A stretch of 64,000 nucleotides of DNA, taken from the NCBI GenBank assembly GCA_933228675.1, contig OW121743.1, positions 84,964,938-85,028,937 of the forward strand, given 5' to 3'. The notes beneath the pieces were generated by a model, which was not told the DNA's origin, made no database searches, and saw nothing but the letters and a program-made list of their open reading frames with translations. The number at the start of each line of letters is the position of its first letter. The stretch's first letter is position 1. Below are positions 22,080-34,325 of this stretch, piece by piece. The DNA comes from Stomorhina lunata. Its lineage: Eukaryota > Arthropoda > Insecta > Diptera > Rhiniidae. A program made the position numbers and the translations under genes.

Positions 22080-24215
22080 AAAATATAGATATTTTTTATC
22101 AAAAATTTTTCTATAGAAAATTTTGTTATCAAAAATTTTTCTACAGAAAATTTTTTTTATCAAAAATTGGTCTATAGAAAATTTTGTTATCAAAATTTTT
22201 TCCATAAAATTTTTTTTACCAAAAATTTTTCTATAAAAAAATTTTGTACCAAAAATTTTTCTATCAAATATTTTTTTACCAAAAATTTTTCTATAGAAAC
22301 TTTTTTCATCAAAAATTTTCCTATAGAAAATTAAAGAAATATGACATGAATCTAAGATCGCCTCGAACTCACGACCATCAACATAAATTCTTGTTCAAGT
22401 AAAATTAATTTCTTCCAGAAAATTTTTTCATCAAACATTTTTCTATGGAAAATTTTGAATCAAACATTTTTCTATAGAAAATTTTTTTTTATCAAAAATA
22501 TTTCTATAGAAAATTTTTTTTTATCAAAAATATTTCTATAGAAAATTTTTATATCAAACATTTATTCAATAGAAAATTCTTTTATAAAAATTTTTATAAA
22601 GAAAAATTTTTTATCAAAATTTTTTATAAAAATTTTTTTATAGAAAATTTTTTATAAAAATTTTTCTATAGAAATTTGTTTTATAAAAATTTTTGATTAA
22701 AAATTTTTGATTAAAAATTTTCAAAAGAAAATTTTTTTATCAAACATTTTTCTATAAAAAATTTTCTTAAAATAAATTTTAATATAAAAATTTTTTTTAT
22801 CTAAAATTTTTCTCTGGAACATTTTTATGAAGAAAATTATTGTACCAAAAATTTTTCTATAAAAAATTTTTTAATCAAAAATTTTTCTATAGAAAATTTT
22901 TTTATCAAAAATTTTTCTATAGAAAATTTTTTTATCAAAAATTTTTCTATAGAAAATTTTTTTATCAAAAATTTTTCTATAGGAGATTTTTGATAAAATT
23001 TTGTTTATCAAAATTTTTTCTAAAGAAAATTCTTTTATCAAAAATGTTTCTATTGAAATTTTTTTTCTAAAAAATTTTTTAAATCAAAAATTTTTCTATA
23101 GAACATTTTTTTTTATCAAAAATTTTTCTATAGAAAATTTTTTTATACAAATTTTTCTATAGAAAATTTTTTTATAAAAATTTTTTTATAAAAATTTTTC
23201 TATATAAAATGTTTTTATCAACAATTTTTCTACAGAAAATTTTTTTATCAAAAATTTTTTTTATTTTTCTATAGAAAATTTTTTTATCAAAATTTTTATA
23301 TAGAAAATTTTTTTATAAAAATGTTTCTATAGAAAATTTTCTTACAAAAATTTTCCTATAGAAAATTTTTTTATGAAAAATTTTTCTATGGAAAATTTTA
23401 TATAGAAAATTTTTGTACCAAAAATTGTTCTATAGGTAATTTTTTCATCAAACATTTTTTCTATAGAAAATTTTTGTATCAAACATTTTTTCTATAGAAA
23501 ATTTTTTTATAAAAATTTTTTGATCAAAAATGTTTCTAAGAAAATTTTTTTATTAAAAATTTTTCTATAGAAAATTTTTTTATCAAAAATTTTTCGATAG
23601 AAAAATTTTTGTTATAAAAATTTTTCTATAGAAAATTTTTTTTTCAAAAATTTTTCTATAGACATTTTTTTTAGAAAGTTTTACTGTAGTATATTGCACT
23701 AAGGTTTTTTTTACCAAAATTTTTTTATAAAATTTTTTTTATAGAAAATTTTTTTATAAAAATTTTTTTATAGAAAACTTTTTTATAAAAATTTTTTTAT
23801 AGAAAACTTTTTTATAAAAATTTTTCTATAGAAAACTTTTTTATAAAAATTTTTTTATAAAAATTTTCTATTGAACACTTTTTTGATAAAAAAATTTTCA
23901 ATAGAAAATTTTTTTATCAAAAATTTTTCTATACAAAATTTTCTTACCAAAATTTTTATATAAAAAATTTTTTTATCTAAAATTTTTCTCTGGAACATTT
24001 TTATAAAGAAAATTATTGTACCAAAAATTTTTCTATAGAAAATTATTTTATCAAAAATTTTTCTATAGAAAATTTTTTATCAAAAATTTTTCTATAAAAA
24101 ATTTTTTCATCAAAAATTTTGCTATAGAACATTTTTTATAAAATATATTTTTTATCGAAATAACAAAATTTTTCTATAAAAAAAATTTTGGATCGAAAAT
24201 ATCTAAAAATCTAAA
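22080..24215 (+). repeat. 30-bp palindrome-containing minisatellite array (forward)
   Basis: About 65-70 units with TATCAAAAATTTTTCTATAG and AAAATTTTTT. The stretch at 22850-22990 is almost perfectly periodic at 30 bp, and elsewhere units are truncated or fused. It is interrupted at about 22325-22420 by unrelated sequence. At its right end it borders the terminal module (24215-24560). Confidence 0.95.
22325..22420 (-). other. Insertion in the array with a tRNA B-box-like word
   Basis: Non-array sequence. On the minus strand it reads GGTCGTGAGTTCGAGGCGAT, in which GAGTTCGAGGC resembles a tRNA B box. No A box is evident, so it may be a SINE fragment or a chance match. Confidence 0.3.
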
Positions 24216-24640
24216 ATAGAATTTATTTCTGTTCTGACAAATATTCCCAATATTTACAAAAATATTCCCAATGTTTACAAAAATAATAGTGTCGTGGCAA
24301 CAATTCTTGAGATTATATTTCTTTGTTCTCTCGAACCATGTATTTTATTGCTATAAATTAGATTTTGATTTGTTTCTTGCCTATTTTGTTTTTGTCTTTT
24401 CTTTAAGAAAGCGGCACCAACCAACTCTGTTAACATCCAAATTTTAACTGAATGATTTGAATACCCATTCTCACGAGTTTTATTAATGATCGTGGTATTT
24501 GCGAAAATTAAAAAAATTCATCGGCTTCTGGTGTATGGGCTGTCTACTCCTGGTTATATGGTATTTAGATTATCCTAAAAGTATGCTACAAAAATGTTTC
24601 TGTAATCGATCGATATCGAAAACGGCGATTTCGGCCCAGG
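24215..24640 (+). repeat. Terminal module plus ITR end of a second composite element (reverse orientation)
   Basis: Module words are GAATTTATTTCTGTTC, GTGGCAACAATTCTTGAGAT, CACCAACCAACTCTGTTAAC, CGGCTTCTGGTGTATGGGC. Then come ATTTAGATTATCCTAAAAGT, GCTACAAAAATGTTTC and CGATATCGAAAACGGCGATT to 24637. This mirrors 16861-17345 including the junction between ITR end and module, so it is the same element end inverted, joined to the array at 22080-24215. Confidence 0.8.
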
Positions 24641-27105
24641 CTTTCACATTATGTAGTGACTGACAAAACTTTTACAGATGTGTCGCTCCAATGTCTATTG
24701 TTAATAATATTATTGATATATTTTAAACCAAAAATTGTATTCTCTAAACCAGTGTGCAAACTATAAACCTTTTACCTTTCACTTCATTTATAAAAAAAAA
24801 ACGTTAAAAAAAAATCGTATACTCTTCAACGAATAATAACATAAATAATAACCCATTTATTTCTACAACGAAAACAACAAAAAAATCAAACTTAATTTAA
24901 TAAAAAATGATTATTGTTTTATCAGCCCTGACAAACCACTTAACCCTTCATTTAATTTTTACACGGCAAAAACCAATTGAAAAATGTCACCCAAGGGTAT
25001 GAAAACGATGGCAGCAAAAAATTACTATGAAAATTACACGAATGTAGAATTCGCTTATTTATAACGACAAATAAATATTTAGACAGAAAAAAGAAACTTA
25101 TATCTGAAATATTATACACAAGCAAAAACAAAAAAAAAAAAGGAGAGTTCGTTTTATTACCTTTAAAAAATTTTCATTGAAATGAAAATAGAGTGGTAAA
25201 ATAATGAGAAAAAATAACAAATACAGCAAAAGAAAATATAACAACAATATAAAGAAGCCGAAGAAATAATATAATAATTCAAATTGTTCGTTGTTTTTGT
25301 TGTTGTTGCTGCTGCTGTACTCGTATTTTGCAAATTTATCCTCTTCATCTAACGTAATTTATCAATTTCCGTTTCCGTTACTCGCCTCAAGGCGAAATTC
25401 AAATGAAATGATTACATAGCCACCACACACGCACACAAAAACAAATATGTATTATCAAAACAGAAATGTATTGCGAAAACATTAAATTTACAGTGGGGAC
25501 AAGAGAAATAGAAAGCATTTTTTTAGAGGACAAATTTTTTAGCAGGAAAGAATAGCAAAACTAACATTTAAAAATTTATTTAATTAATAAAAAAAAAAAA
25601 TGTTCTGTTTTTCTATTAAGTTTTTAGTAACCGCTATATTTTTAGTCTCTACTGTATCACGCATGCTTTGAAAGCGACTTTTTGCCTTGTGCCAAAAAAA
25701 AAAAAATTGCAAAAAGTTAAAGAATATAATCACACACGCATACACCAACAACTTTAAAGAAGCGTAAAAAATTTTAAATATATGTTTGTCACATGACTTG
25801 AATTGGGAATTACCTAAAATTAGACTCTTTTCAATGTTTTTTTCGCAGTGGATAAAAATGCGATCAATTAGAGCTTAAGAAAGACAAATACCCAATTCGC
25901 TTTTTTTTAGAATTTTTTATACCTCGAGGTTAAGGATTAAGTGAACAAACGAGAAAGTTTAAACAAAATATTTTAAGGCAAAGGATTAAGACACTTTTTT
26001 ATAAGTAGTAGTAGAAGAGTGTCATGAAGTAAATAATACACAGGTCTATACTTTTCTTATATTTAGCATTTTATGATACGTCCAACAAATAAAAATTATC
26101 CTTAGTTATAATTTAACTTCAGTTTAAAATTGGGACTCCCAAGCCATTACACATACTCAGTCACACCTATAAGGTACCGCCATTCATAAGTTTAAATTTA
26201 GAAAAATTTTGTGTAATGACAAAAAAATTTACTGGGGGATTGAAAAGTTAAATATTTGAAGAGTATTTTTGCTGATGACAAAATATAAATACATATATAC
26301 TTCTTAACTAAAGGGTTGATAATTCTTAGTTTTTGGTAGTTGTCTTAGATATGAAGTAATTTTTAGTGAAGACAACTACACTTGTTAACAGAAGTAATGG
26401 TACGAAAACGTTTACAAATTTTCTTTTATATTTCATTGATTTGATTTTTTAATGGCCAAAAAAAATATTATCATTTTTAAAGAAATAATCTTGGCTTAAA
26501 GTTAGAGCTAGCAGAACCAAAGCCTGGTTTTAAAAAATTTAAAAAATGGTTGAGCAGAAAATTCGTAGCTTGCAAGAAAAAAAATTTTAAACAAAATTGT
26601 ATGTAGACTATTATTCAAAAGAATCAAAGCAACTTCCAGGGCTATACATTTATAATACCTGTCATTCAATACCAAATCGTGCTAGAGTTGTATGAGAGCA
26701 ATAGTCGAATATGGACTAATACAGGCAAAATTTGGTACACTGGTCATGGCTACTGTAGTTTCCCATTTATTAGCATTTAAGTAAATGAAATGGTATGTAG
26801 ATGTTTCCCAAGAGTAAGGTTATATCGTAGGTCTTATGTAGAAAGGCTTAACTCGCATTCTTGAAAATTTACAGAAGAAGGTTTAAACAGATTTAAAACT
26901 GTAATTATAACTGTAATATATAAGGTTTTTTTTTAATATCGTTATTATTAAAATGTAAGACGAATTTGGTTTTCAAAACATTTTTAATTTTAAATATAAA
27001 TATATATTTAAATATATAAAAAATTTAATTTGGGATAGAGCTTTTTGTAGTCTTATTTCGTGCATAAATGTAACTAAGCGCCTTTTTCTGCAGTGATAAA
27101 AAAAT
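24641..27105. other. AT-rich unique sequence, no recognised gene
   Basis: Non-repetitive, with a CAACAACAAC/TTGTTGTTGCTGCTGCTG-type simple run at 25290-25318 and poly-A tracts. A short stretch at 26685-26790 resembles the 7.6-kb dispersed repeat (GTATGAGAGCAATAGTCGAA). Small frames such as 25163-25348 (minus) are low-complexity. Confidence 0.55.
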
Positions 27106-27109
27106 TATA

Positions 27110-28405
27110 TTAAGGAAAGCTTTACGTAGCGAAAAAGTTTTCTATAGAAAAGCTTTCGATAGCGAATGTTTTCTATATTAAAAAAATTTCTATGGAAAAT
27201 CATACAAAAGTTCTTGTATCTATAGGAAAGCTTTCGATATTGAAAGTTTGATATCGAATGTTTTCTATAGCAAAAATTTTCTATAGGAAAGCTTTCGATA
27301 GCGAATGTTTTCTATATTAAAAGTTTTCTATAGGAAAGCTTTCTATAGCGAATGTTATCTATATTAAAAGTTTTTTATAGGAAGACTATCAATATTGAAA
27401 GTTTGATATCGAATGTTTTCTATAGCGAAAGTTTTCTATAGGAAAGCTTCCGATAGCAAATGTTTTCTATAGAAAATCTTTAATTACAAAAGTTTTTGTT
27501 TAATAGGAAAGCTTTTTTTTTCGTTATCTAAAGTTTTATGAAGGGAATCAAAAGTTTTTTACAGAAAATCTTTCGATAAAGAAAGTTTAAAAAAAGTTTT
27601 AAACAATGTCGAAAGGCTTCATATACCTTTCGACATTGTTTTATTTAGGAAATCTTTCATATTGGCAGTTTTATATTAAAAGCATTTGATATGAAATGTT
27701 TTTAGTAGAAAGCTTAAGATATTAAATGTAACCTATAGGAAATCAGTTGATATAAAAGGTTTTCAATGCGAAATATTTTGGCGAGTTTTTAGATGATATC
27801 ATTTGATACCAAAAATTTTTATAGAAAATCTTTCGATACCGAAAATTTTATATAGAAAATCTTTCAATATCAAAAGTTTGTTAAAGGAAACCGTTCAACA
27901 TCGAAAGTTTTATATAGGATATTTTTTTTTTGGAATGTTTTTAGTTGAAAGCTTTTTATATCAAAAGTTATCTATAGGAAAGCTTTTGATATTGAAAGTT
28001 TTCTATAGAGAAGTTTTATATAAGAAATCTTGCGAAATCTTAAGTTTTCGACATCGAAAGTTTTATATAGAAATTTTAAATAAAAACAGTTTAAACAAAA
28101 AGGTTTATCTATAGGAAAGCTTTCGGTATTAAAATATTTAGATCGGAAAGTTTTATATAAAAAGTTTCTGTACGAAATATTTTGACGACAAATGTTTTAT
28201 ATAAGAAATATTTTGACATCGAGAGTTTATTATAGGAAACCTTTCGACAACGAATGTTTTATATAAGAAAACTTAGGATAATGGCAGTTCTTTTTTATTG
28301 AAAAGCCTTCGATGTGCAATGTTACCTATAGGAAGGAAAGCTTTTGATATTGAAAGTTTTATATCCAAAAATGTTGCCGACAGAGGCCTTATGATTCGAA
28401 AGTTT
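27110..28405. repeat. Diverged 29-31 bp array (GAAAGCTTTCGATA type)
   Basis: Loosely repeated TTTTCTATAGGAAAGCTTTC followed by GATATCGAAAG. Each unit contains palindromic pieces (CTATAG, GAAAGCTTTC, CGATATCG). It shares the TTTTCTATAG core with the 30-bp arrays but is strongly diverged. A local hairpin occurs at 27602-27642 (AACAATGTCGAAAGG and its complement). It runs directly into the CAGA microsatellite. Confidence 0.85.
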
Positions 28406-28412
28406 TATTTGA

Positions 28413-28834
<422 letters not shown>

Positions 28835-31165
28835 TCGGGATTTTGTGATTTGGAGAAACAAGGCTTTATTTTCATGGTTATGAAGTGTATTCTGAATTTC
28901 GGTGTGGCCACTCAGTTGAGGTCTCTATATCCAAAACAATTAAAAAAGTTTAAGATAGTTTCGAAATTTAAAGTGGGAGAGATTGTGAATACAATAGGAA
29001 TCCCACATCCCGTAGTTTAAATTAAAATTGATCACTTAAGTATAGAAAACTCTCCGCTGCCTCATTTGCTAACATTTAACAACAATGGTAACTGTTGGAC
29101 AATTTGGCTTGAATATTTGGCTTGGACGATTTTGCTAAATGACCTCATTTGGCCAAGGAAAAAGTTCTTTTCAATTTGAAAAAGCAAGGTTAAACACATG
29201 TACAGTTTAGATGCATTAATCCATGAATTAGGCACGAATTTGAATTGTTACTAAACTTAAAGATGTGCTTCGGTGGTAAGAGATTTGACTCAATTTGACT
29301 CCACATATCACATTTTCGGAAGAATTCTATAAAAAAAACACCCGATATATGTACATGTATGATTTAACCAAAAAGACAGGGACTGATGTATAGGTTCACG
29401 TATTTTACATATGTTTATTTTACCTTTTTCACAACAAATTGTAAAAAGTTTTATTTACTAAAAATTTAAAGCTTTCATACCAATAATGCTACTTACTTGA
29501 AAACCATTCTACAATAATTCCGGTCTTAAATAAATAGTTACCTAAAAATAAATAAAGTAAACAATAAATTATTTGATATGTTAAAATTGTACGCTTTTTA
29601 ATAAATAAGATTAAATTTTAATATTTTTTAATAATGTGGTTATTTTGTTAATTTCTAATTATTCATTATATTCTTTATTTAAAAACCCAAAAATTTAAAT
29701 TTATTTAAATTATTTTTGTACTCCAAATTATCACAAATCTAACAAACTAAATAGATAAACAATCCATTAAATAAAATAACAACTTCAAAATCAACAATTA
29801 TTTATGAAGTGTTAGCGGAAGAGGATATTTTGGTTTTGACCATAATAAAGAGAAAACGCCACAAAATGAAAAAAAGACACAAATCCGCAATTTAGTGAAT
29901 TAAACCAACAAATGTTAATTGTATTTTATTCTATTTTGATAGTGTTTATTTCATTTCATATCTCGAGTTTTTTTTTATATGAAATTCAAATAAAATTTGC
30001 GGTTTGCTAGCAATTATTTGTATGTATAAGAATTAAACAGTACTAAAGGATGTTGAAGGATAAATGCAACCTATATATACATATGTATGTATATGTATGG
30101 ATTTAAACTCATTTATAAATTTATGTATGTATTGATTTTGCTATGTAAATTAAGTAATTTAATCGCAAATTGTTCAAAAGTGTTTATTTATGGATTCGGG
30201 TTGGTTTTCAAAATAAACTCGAAAATGTTGAAATTTTTTTTAACTCCTGTTTTTTTTTTTGTAATTTAAATTTGCGGAAGAGTTAGAGGAAAATTTTTTT
30301 TGTATTGTTAAATTTAAATTTTATTTCATTTATTTGCAATTCAAATTATTTATCTTTGATACGAATGAAATCTAAATATTTACACTAAATATTTTGTATG
30401 TATTTACAAAGGAAACGTACGTGATTGTGGGCGAATTTTAGACAGATTCACAGTTTCATATATATTGTTAAATATTTATTGGAAATGTTATTGAATATTT
30501 AAAGTAACTTTCAATAAAATTCAAAATATACTAAAACAAGGAAAATTGTTTCCGACCTTGAGTAAGCCCAGGATTTCTTTAAATCCCTTTCATCCAAAAT
30601 CAGCCAATTGTAAATGTATTTGTAGTTAAAGTATTAATTTATGAATGTGGATAAATATAATCAGTTTTTCCCCTACTTACAAAAAAGCACTAAAATCTAA
30701 ACAAAATTTCAAATAAAATATTCAAGTATGTTCTTTTTCCGAGAACCGACGTGTGTTGCTATTAAACCAAAGTCAAGTTTTCCAACAAATTTTTTTTATC
30801 ATAATGAAAAAAATGAAGAGGAGGACCTCTCAACGCACAATATGTTTTCCATCATACTTGGCTTTTGTATGTATGTGTTTGTAGGGAAATGAAATTGTGT
30901 GTTTATGTTGGCTCTCCTTGTTTGGTAATTTCTACTGTAAACATTCTTATGCCTTTTTGCCACCGTTTCTAAAAGCGAGCGGCTGGAGGACACCTTAAAA
31001 AGGACGAGCTTCTGTTTGTAGCGGTTAAGTAGAGCGTATTCTGCTTGCTTTTCTGCAATACAAAAGGAAAGTGAATGGTTCTTGGAGTGTTTGTTTTAGT
31101 AACATGTTTTGGACTTTTGCGTATTTGCTCTAAAAAATACAGTTGGAGAAAAAGGTTTAATTATG
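28835..31165. other. AT-rich unique sequence, no recognised gene
   Basis: Downstream of the microsatellite there is slightly less AT-rich sequence to about 29330, then AT-rich DNA with a TATATACATATGTATGTATA-type run at about 30073-30097. No conserved coding frame was found. Confidence 0.55.
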
Positions 31166-31170
31166 TATTA

Positions 31171-32445
31171 AAGAGTGCTCTAAATAAAATTTGTAGTTGG
31201 ATTTTCTTAAATAAAAATCAAACCTTTTAATATAAAAACTCTACAAAATACGCAAATATAATGACATATTATACAAAATCATTTAGCTTTAAAATGTTTA
31301 CTTAGTACTCGGGTTTTGCAAAATGATCGACTTTTTTCGGAAACCCTCCCATTAAAGATTTTACAGTTGCTTCTGATACCTTTTTGGAGCATGTGTTCCA
31401 CCTGCGCTTAAAATCGGACATGTTCTTGGAAATCTTTCCTGTGTTCTTCAATTCCTTTTTTACCAGAGCCCAATACCTTTCCACAGGCCGAAGTTCTGGA
31501 CAGTTAGGTGGATTTGCCTCTCGTGGTACAAAAATTACATTATTCTTTGAGTATGACTCAAGTGCCTTTTTTCCATAATGGCATGATGCCAAATCGGGCC
31601 AAAAAATGTAGTCACTCTGTGCTCTCTTAAAAAGGGTAACGACCGTTTTTGTAGGTACTCCTTTATATAAATTTCTGTGTTTATTGTGCCAGATGCCACA
31701 AATACTTTACTTCTTTTGCCACACGAGAAACTTCTTAGGGAATTCTGTTTGTTTTTCTGTGCGAAACTCTTGCCGAACATTGCCCCTTTTATCAGCAACA
31801 TAAAAATCTTGACCAGGAAGTTGAGAAAAGTCTGCCAGTACGTATGTTTCATCATCCATCACTCAACAGCTGTATTTTTTTATAAAATCAGACTTCAATT
31901 ATTTGCTCGTTTTTTTGCTTCTAAGTTCTTTATAGCATTGCGCTCTGGAACCTTTTGGACTTTGTATGTCTTCAGTCCAGCATAAGCTTTGACTCTATGT
32001 GCAAAATTCGTAGAACATTTCACCGTACGAGCTGCTTTTCTTAAAGAAGTGTTAGGCGCTCTTCGAAAGAGTCGCTCGACTTTTTTTGCCTTACCAATAT
32101 CTTTAGGATCTTTTTTCCTCCCTGATCCAGGTTTTCTTTCAATGCTCAGGTTTTCCTCATACCGTCTGATGGCATTAGAAACCGTTCGAGGGTCAACTTT
32201 CAAATTTTTAGCTATTTTTTAAAAGTCCACGACGGATTTTTTTTTAAAAGTTTTAATTATATTTTTACGAACTTTTTTTTCGCAGTTCATTTTGATTGAA
32301 ATAACTATTGAAAATTAATAATTTCTAAAATAATAGTATCTGACATATCTATAGAAACTAACTTGATCAAAAAATAAATTATTTCTTGCACTATGGATAA
32401 ATTTTGTCTAAAATAGTAAATGCATATTTTTTTTAGAACACTCTT
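31171..32445 (-). mobile_element. DD37E-type Tc1/mariner element, full length but decayed
   Basis: The terminal inverted repeats are AAGAGTGCTCTAAATAAAAT at 31171 and the complement of AAGAGTGTTCTAAAAAAAAT ending at 32445. They are bounded by TA at 31169-31170 and 32446-32447, the target duplication typical of Tc1/mariner. Total length is about 1275 bp, close to the usual 1.3 kb. It encodes the pseudogene at 31302-32290. Confidence 0.93.
31302..32290 (-). pseudogene. DD37E-type Tc1/mariner transposase pseudogene
   Basis: Transposase of the cut-and-paste type acting on TA targets. It starts at ATG 32290 (MNCEKKVRKNIIKTFKKK), then a stop lies where a glutamine would be expected after VVDF. After this come the helix-turn-helix part KIAKNLKVDPRTVSNAIRRY, the linker SIERKPGSGRKKDP and a second HTH (TSLRKAARTVKCSTNFAHRV). 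Catalytic residues are visible: MDDETYVLADF (first Asp, about 31855), FWPDLASCHYG (second Asp, about 31597) and NPPNCPELRPVERYWAL (Glu, about 31484). I count 37 residues between the second Asp and the Glu, hence DD37E. It ends ..VDHFAKPEY with a stop at 31302. There is at least one nonsense mutation near the N-terminus, another near 31895 and several frameshifts between 31890 and 31590, so it is inactive. Confidence 0.92.
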
Positions 32446-32609
32446 TAGTTTCAGAATTGGTACAAATAAAAATGCATATCTAAAACTGTTGATATTTCTT
32501 TTATATCTAAAATATTTTGATATCAACAAATTAGTATCAAAAATTGTTTATGCCAAAAGCAAGTTATCCTCTAAATAAAAAAGTAGTGTAAACGCATGTA
32601 CACCATTAT

Positions 32610-33370
32610 TTTTTAGAAAATTTTTCATATAAAAATTTTCTATAGAAAATTTTTCATATAAAAATTTTTGACAGAAACTTTTTCATGTAAAAATTTCTAT
32701 AGAAAATTTTTCATACAAAAATTTTTCATATAAAAATTTGTATTGAACATTTTTCATATAAAAATTTTTATAGAAAATTTTTCATATAAAAATTTTTATA
32801 GAAAATTTTTTAAATACAAATTTTTATAGAAAATTTTTCATATAAAAATTTTCTTTAGAAAAGTTTTCATATTTTTCTAAAGAAAATGTTTCATATAAAG
32901 CTTTTTATAGAAATTTAAAAAAACAAAAATTTATATAAACATTTTAATAGAAAATTTTTTATATAATGCTTTTCTATAGAAAATTTTTCATATAAAACTT
33001 TTCTATAAAAATATTTTTCATATAAAACTTTTCTATAGAAAATTTTTCATATAAAACTTTTCTATAGAAAATTTTTCAGAAAAAACTTTTCTATAGAAAA
33101 TTTTTCATATAAACTTTTCTATAGAATATTTTTCATACAAAACTTTTCTATAGAAAATTTCTCATATAAAACTTTTCTATAGAAAATTTTTCATATAAAA
33201 CTTTTCTATAGAAAATTTTTCATATAAAACTTTTCTATAGAAAATTTTTCATATAAAACATTTCTATAGAAAATTTTTCAATAAAACTTTTGTAAAAAAA
33301 AAATTTTTCATATAAAACTTTTCTATAAAAAATTTTTCATAAATTTCTGTAAAAAATAATTTATACTAAA
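32610..33370 (+). repeat. 29-bp minisatellite array (CATATAAAACTTTTCTATAG)
   Basis: About 26 units of 29 bp: TTTTTCATATAAAACTTTTC followed by TATAGAAAA. They are most regular from 32990 to 33270. The unit is a variant of the 30-bp family with CATATAAAA replacing the TATCAAAAA segment. Confidence 0.93.
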
Positions 33371-33462
33371 TTTTTTATGTCCATAACATCGTCCATTGGC
33401 GGTAAGCTTGCAGGAATAACACGCCACGCTCGCCGTCGATGTAAAAGAAATAAAATTGGAAC
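33371..33462 (+). repeat. Fragment shared with 55770-55850 (SINE-body-like)
   Basis: The words ATAACATCGTCC, GGTAAGC, AACACGC, and GTCGATGTAAAAGAAATAAA recur in the same order at 55773-55840. The fragment is GC-richer than the surrounding array and is inserted between the 29-bp and 30-bp arrays. Origin is unknown. It may be the 3' part of the tRNA-related repeat at 55646. Confidence 0.6.
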
Positions 33463-33474
33463 AAAAATCTTACA

Positions 33475-34050
33475 TACAGGAAATTTTTTCTATAGAAATT
33501 TTTTTTACCAAAATTTTTTCTATAGAAAATTTTTTCTACCAAACATTTTTCTATAGATTTTTTCAACAAAAGTTTTTGTATAGATATTTTTTTTTGATCA
33601 AAAATATGTCTACAGAAAATTTTTTTTATCAAAAATTTTGTTATAAAAGAGTTTTTTTTTATCAAAAATTTCCTATAGAATTCTTTTATCATAAATTTTT
33701 CTATAGAAAATTTTTTTGTCAAAAATTTTTCTATAGAAAATTTTTTTATCAAATATTTTTCTGTAGAATTTTTTTTATTGAACATTTTTCTATAGATTTT
33801 TTTTTAACAAAAATTTTTTTTATCAAAAATTTTTCTATACAAATTTTTTTAATATTGTTATCGACAATTTTTCTATAGAAAAATATTTAGATCGAAATTT
33901 GTTTTATAGTAAAAATTTTTCTATATAATTTTTTTTTGAAAAAGTTTTCAATAAAATATATTTTTATCGAAAATTTGCACAGAAAATTATTTCTATCAAA
34001 AATGTTTCTATAAAAAAATGTTGTTATCGAAAATATTTCGATAGAAACAT
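33475..34050 (+). repeat. 30-bp palindrome-containing minisatellite array (forward)
   Basis: About 19 units of TATCAAAAATTTTTCTATAG type with many small indels. It runs into the terminal module at 34050. Long frames on both strands are repeat-derived. Confidence 0.93.
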
Positions 34051-34325
34051 ATATTTTTATTGAGATTATATTTCTTTGTTCCCTCGAACCGTATATTTTG
34101 TTGCTATAAATTTGGTTTTGATTTTGTTTCTTTCTTTCTGTTCTTCTTTTTCTGTTTTCTTGAACAATGCGGCACCAACGGACTTTGCTAACATCCAAAT
34201 TCCAATTGAATGCTTTTAATATTCATTTTCACGAGTTTCATTAATGATAGTAATATTTACGAAAATTACAAAACGTCTTCGGCTTCTGGTGATATGAACT
34301 GCCTACGCCTGATTATAATAATAAC
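34050..34325 (+). repeat. Terminal module of the composite element (copy 3)
   Basis: GAGATTATATTTCTTTGTTC, CCTCGAACCGTATATTTTGT, GGCACCAACGGACTTTGCTA, CACGAGTTTCATTAATGATA and GTCTTCGGCTTCTGGTGATA, ending CTGCCTACGCCTGATTATAA. It matches 24250-24560. No ITR end follows, so this copy is truncated or recombined at its outer side. Confidence 0.85.

Noticed and set aside
22325..22420. tRNA gene on the minus strand
   Set aside because: Only a B-box-like word. No acceptor or anticodon arm and no clear A box.
26265..26290. Another CTGATGA as a possible hammerhead
   Set aside because: No paired stem II, no GAAA and no complementary stem I strands follow. The heptamer alone is expected by chance.
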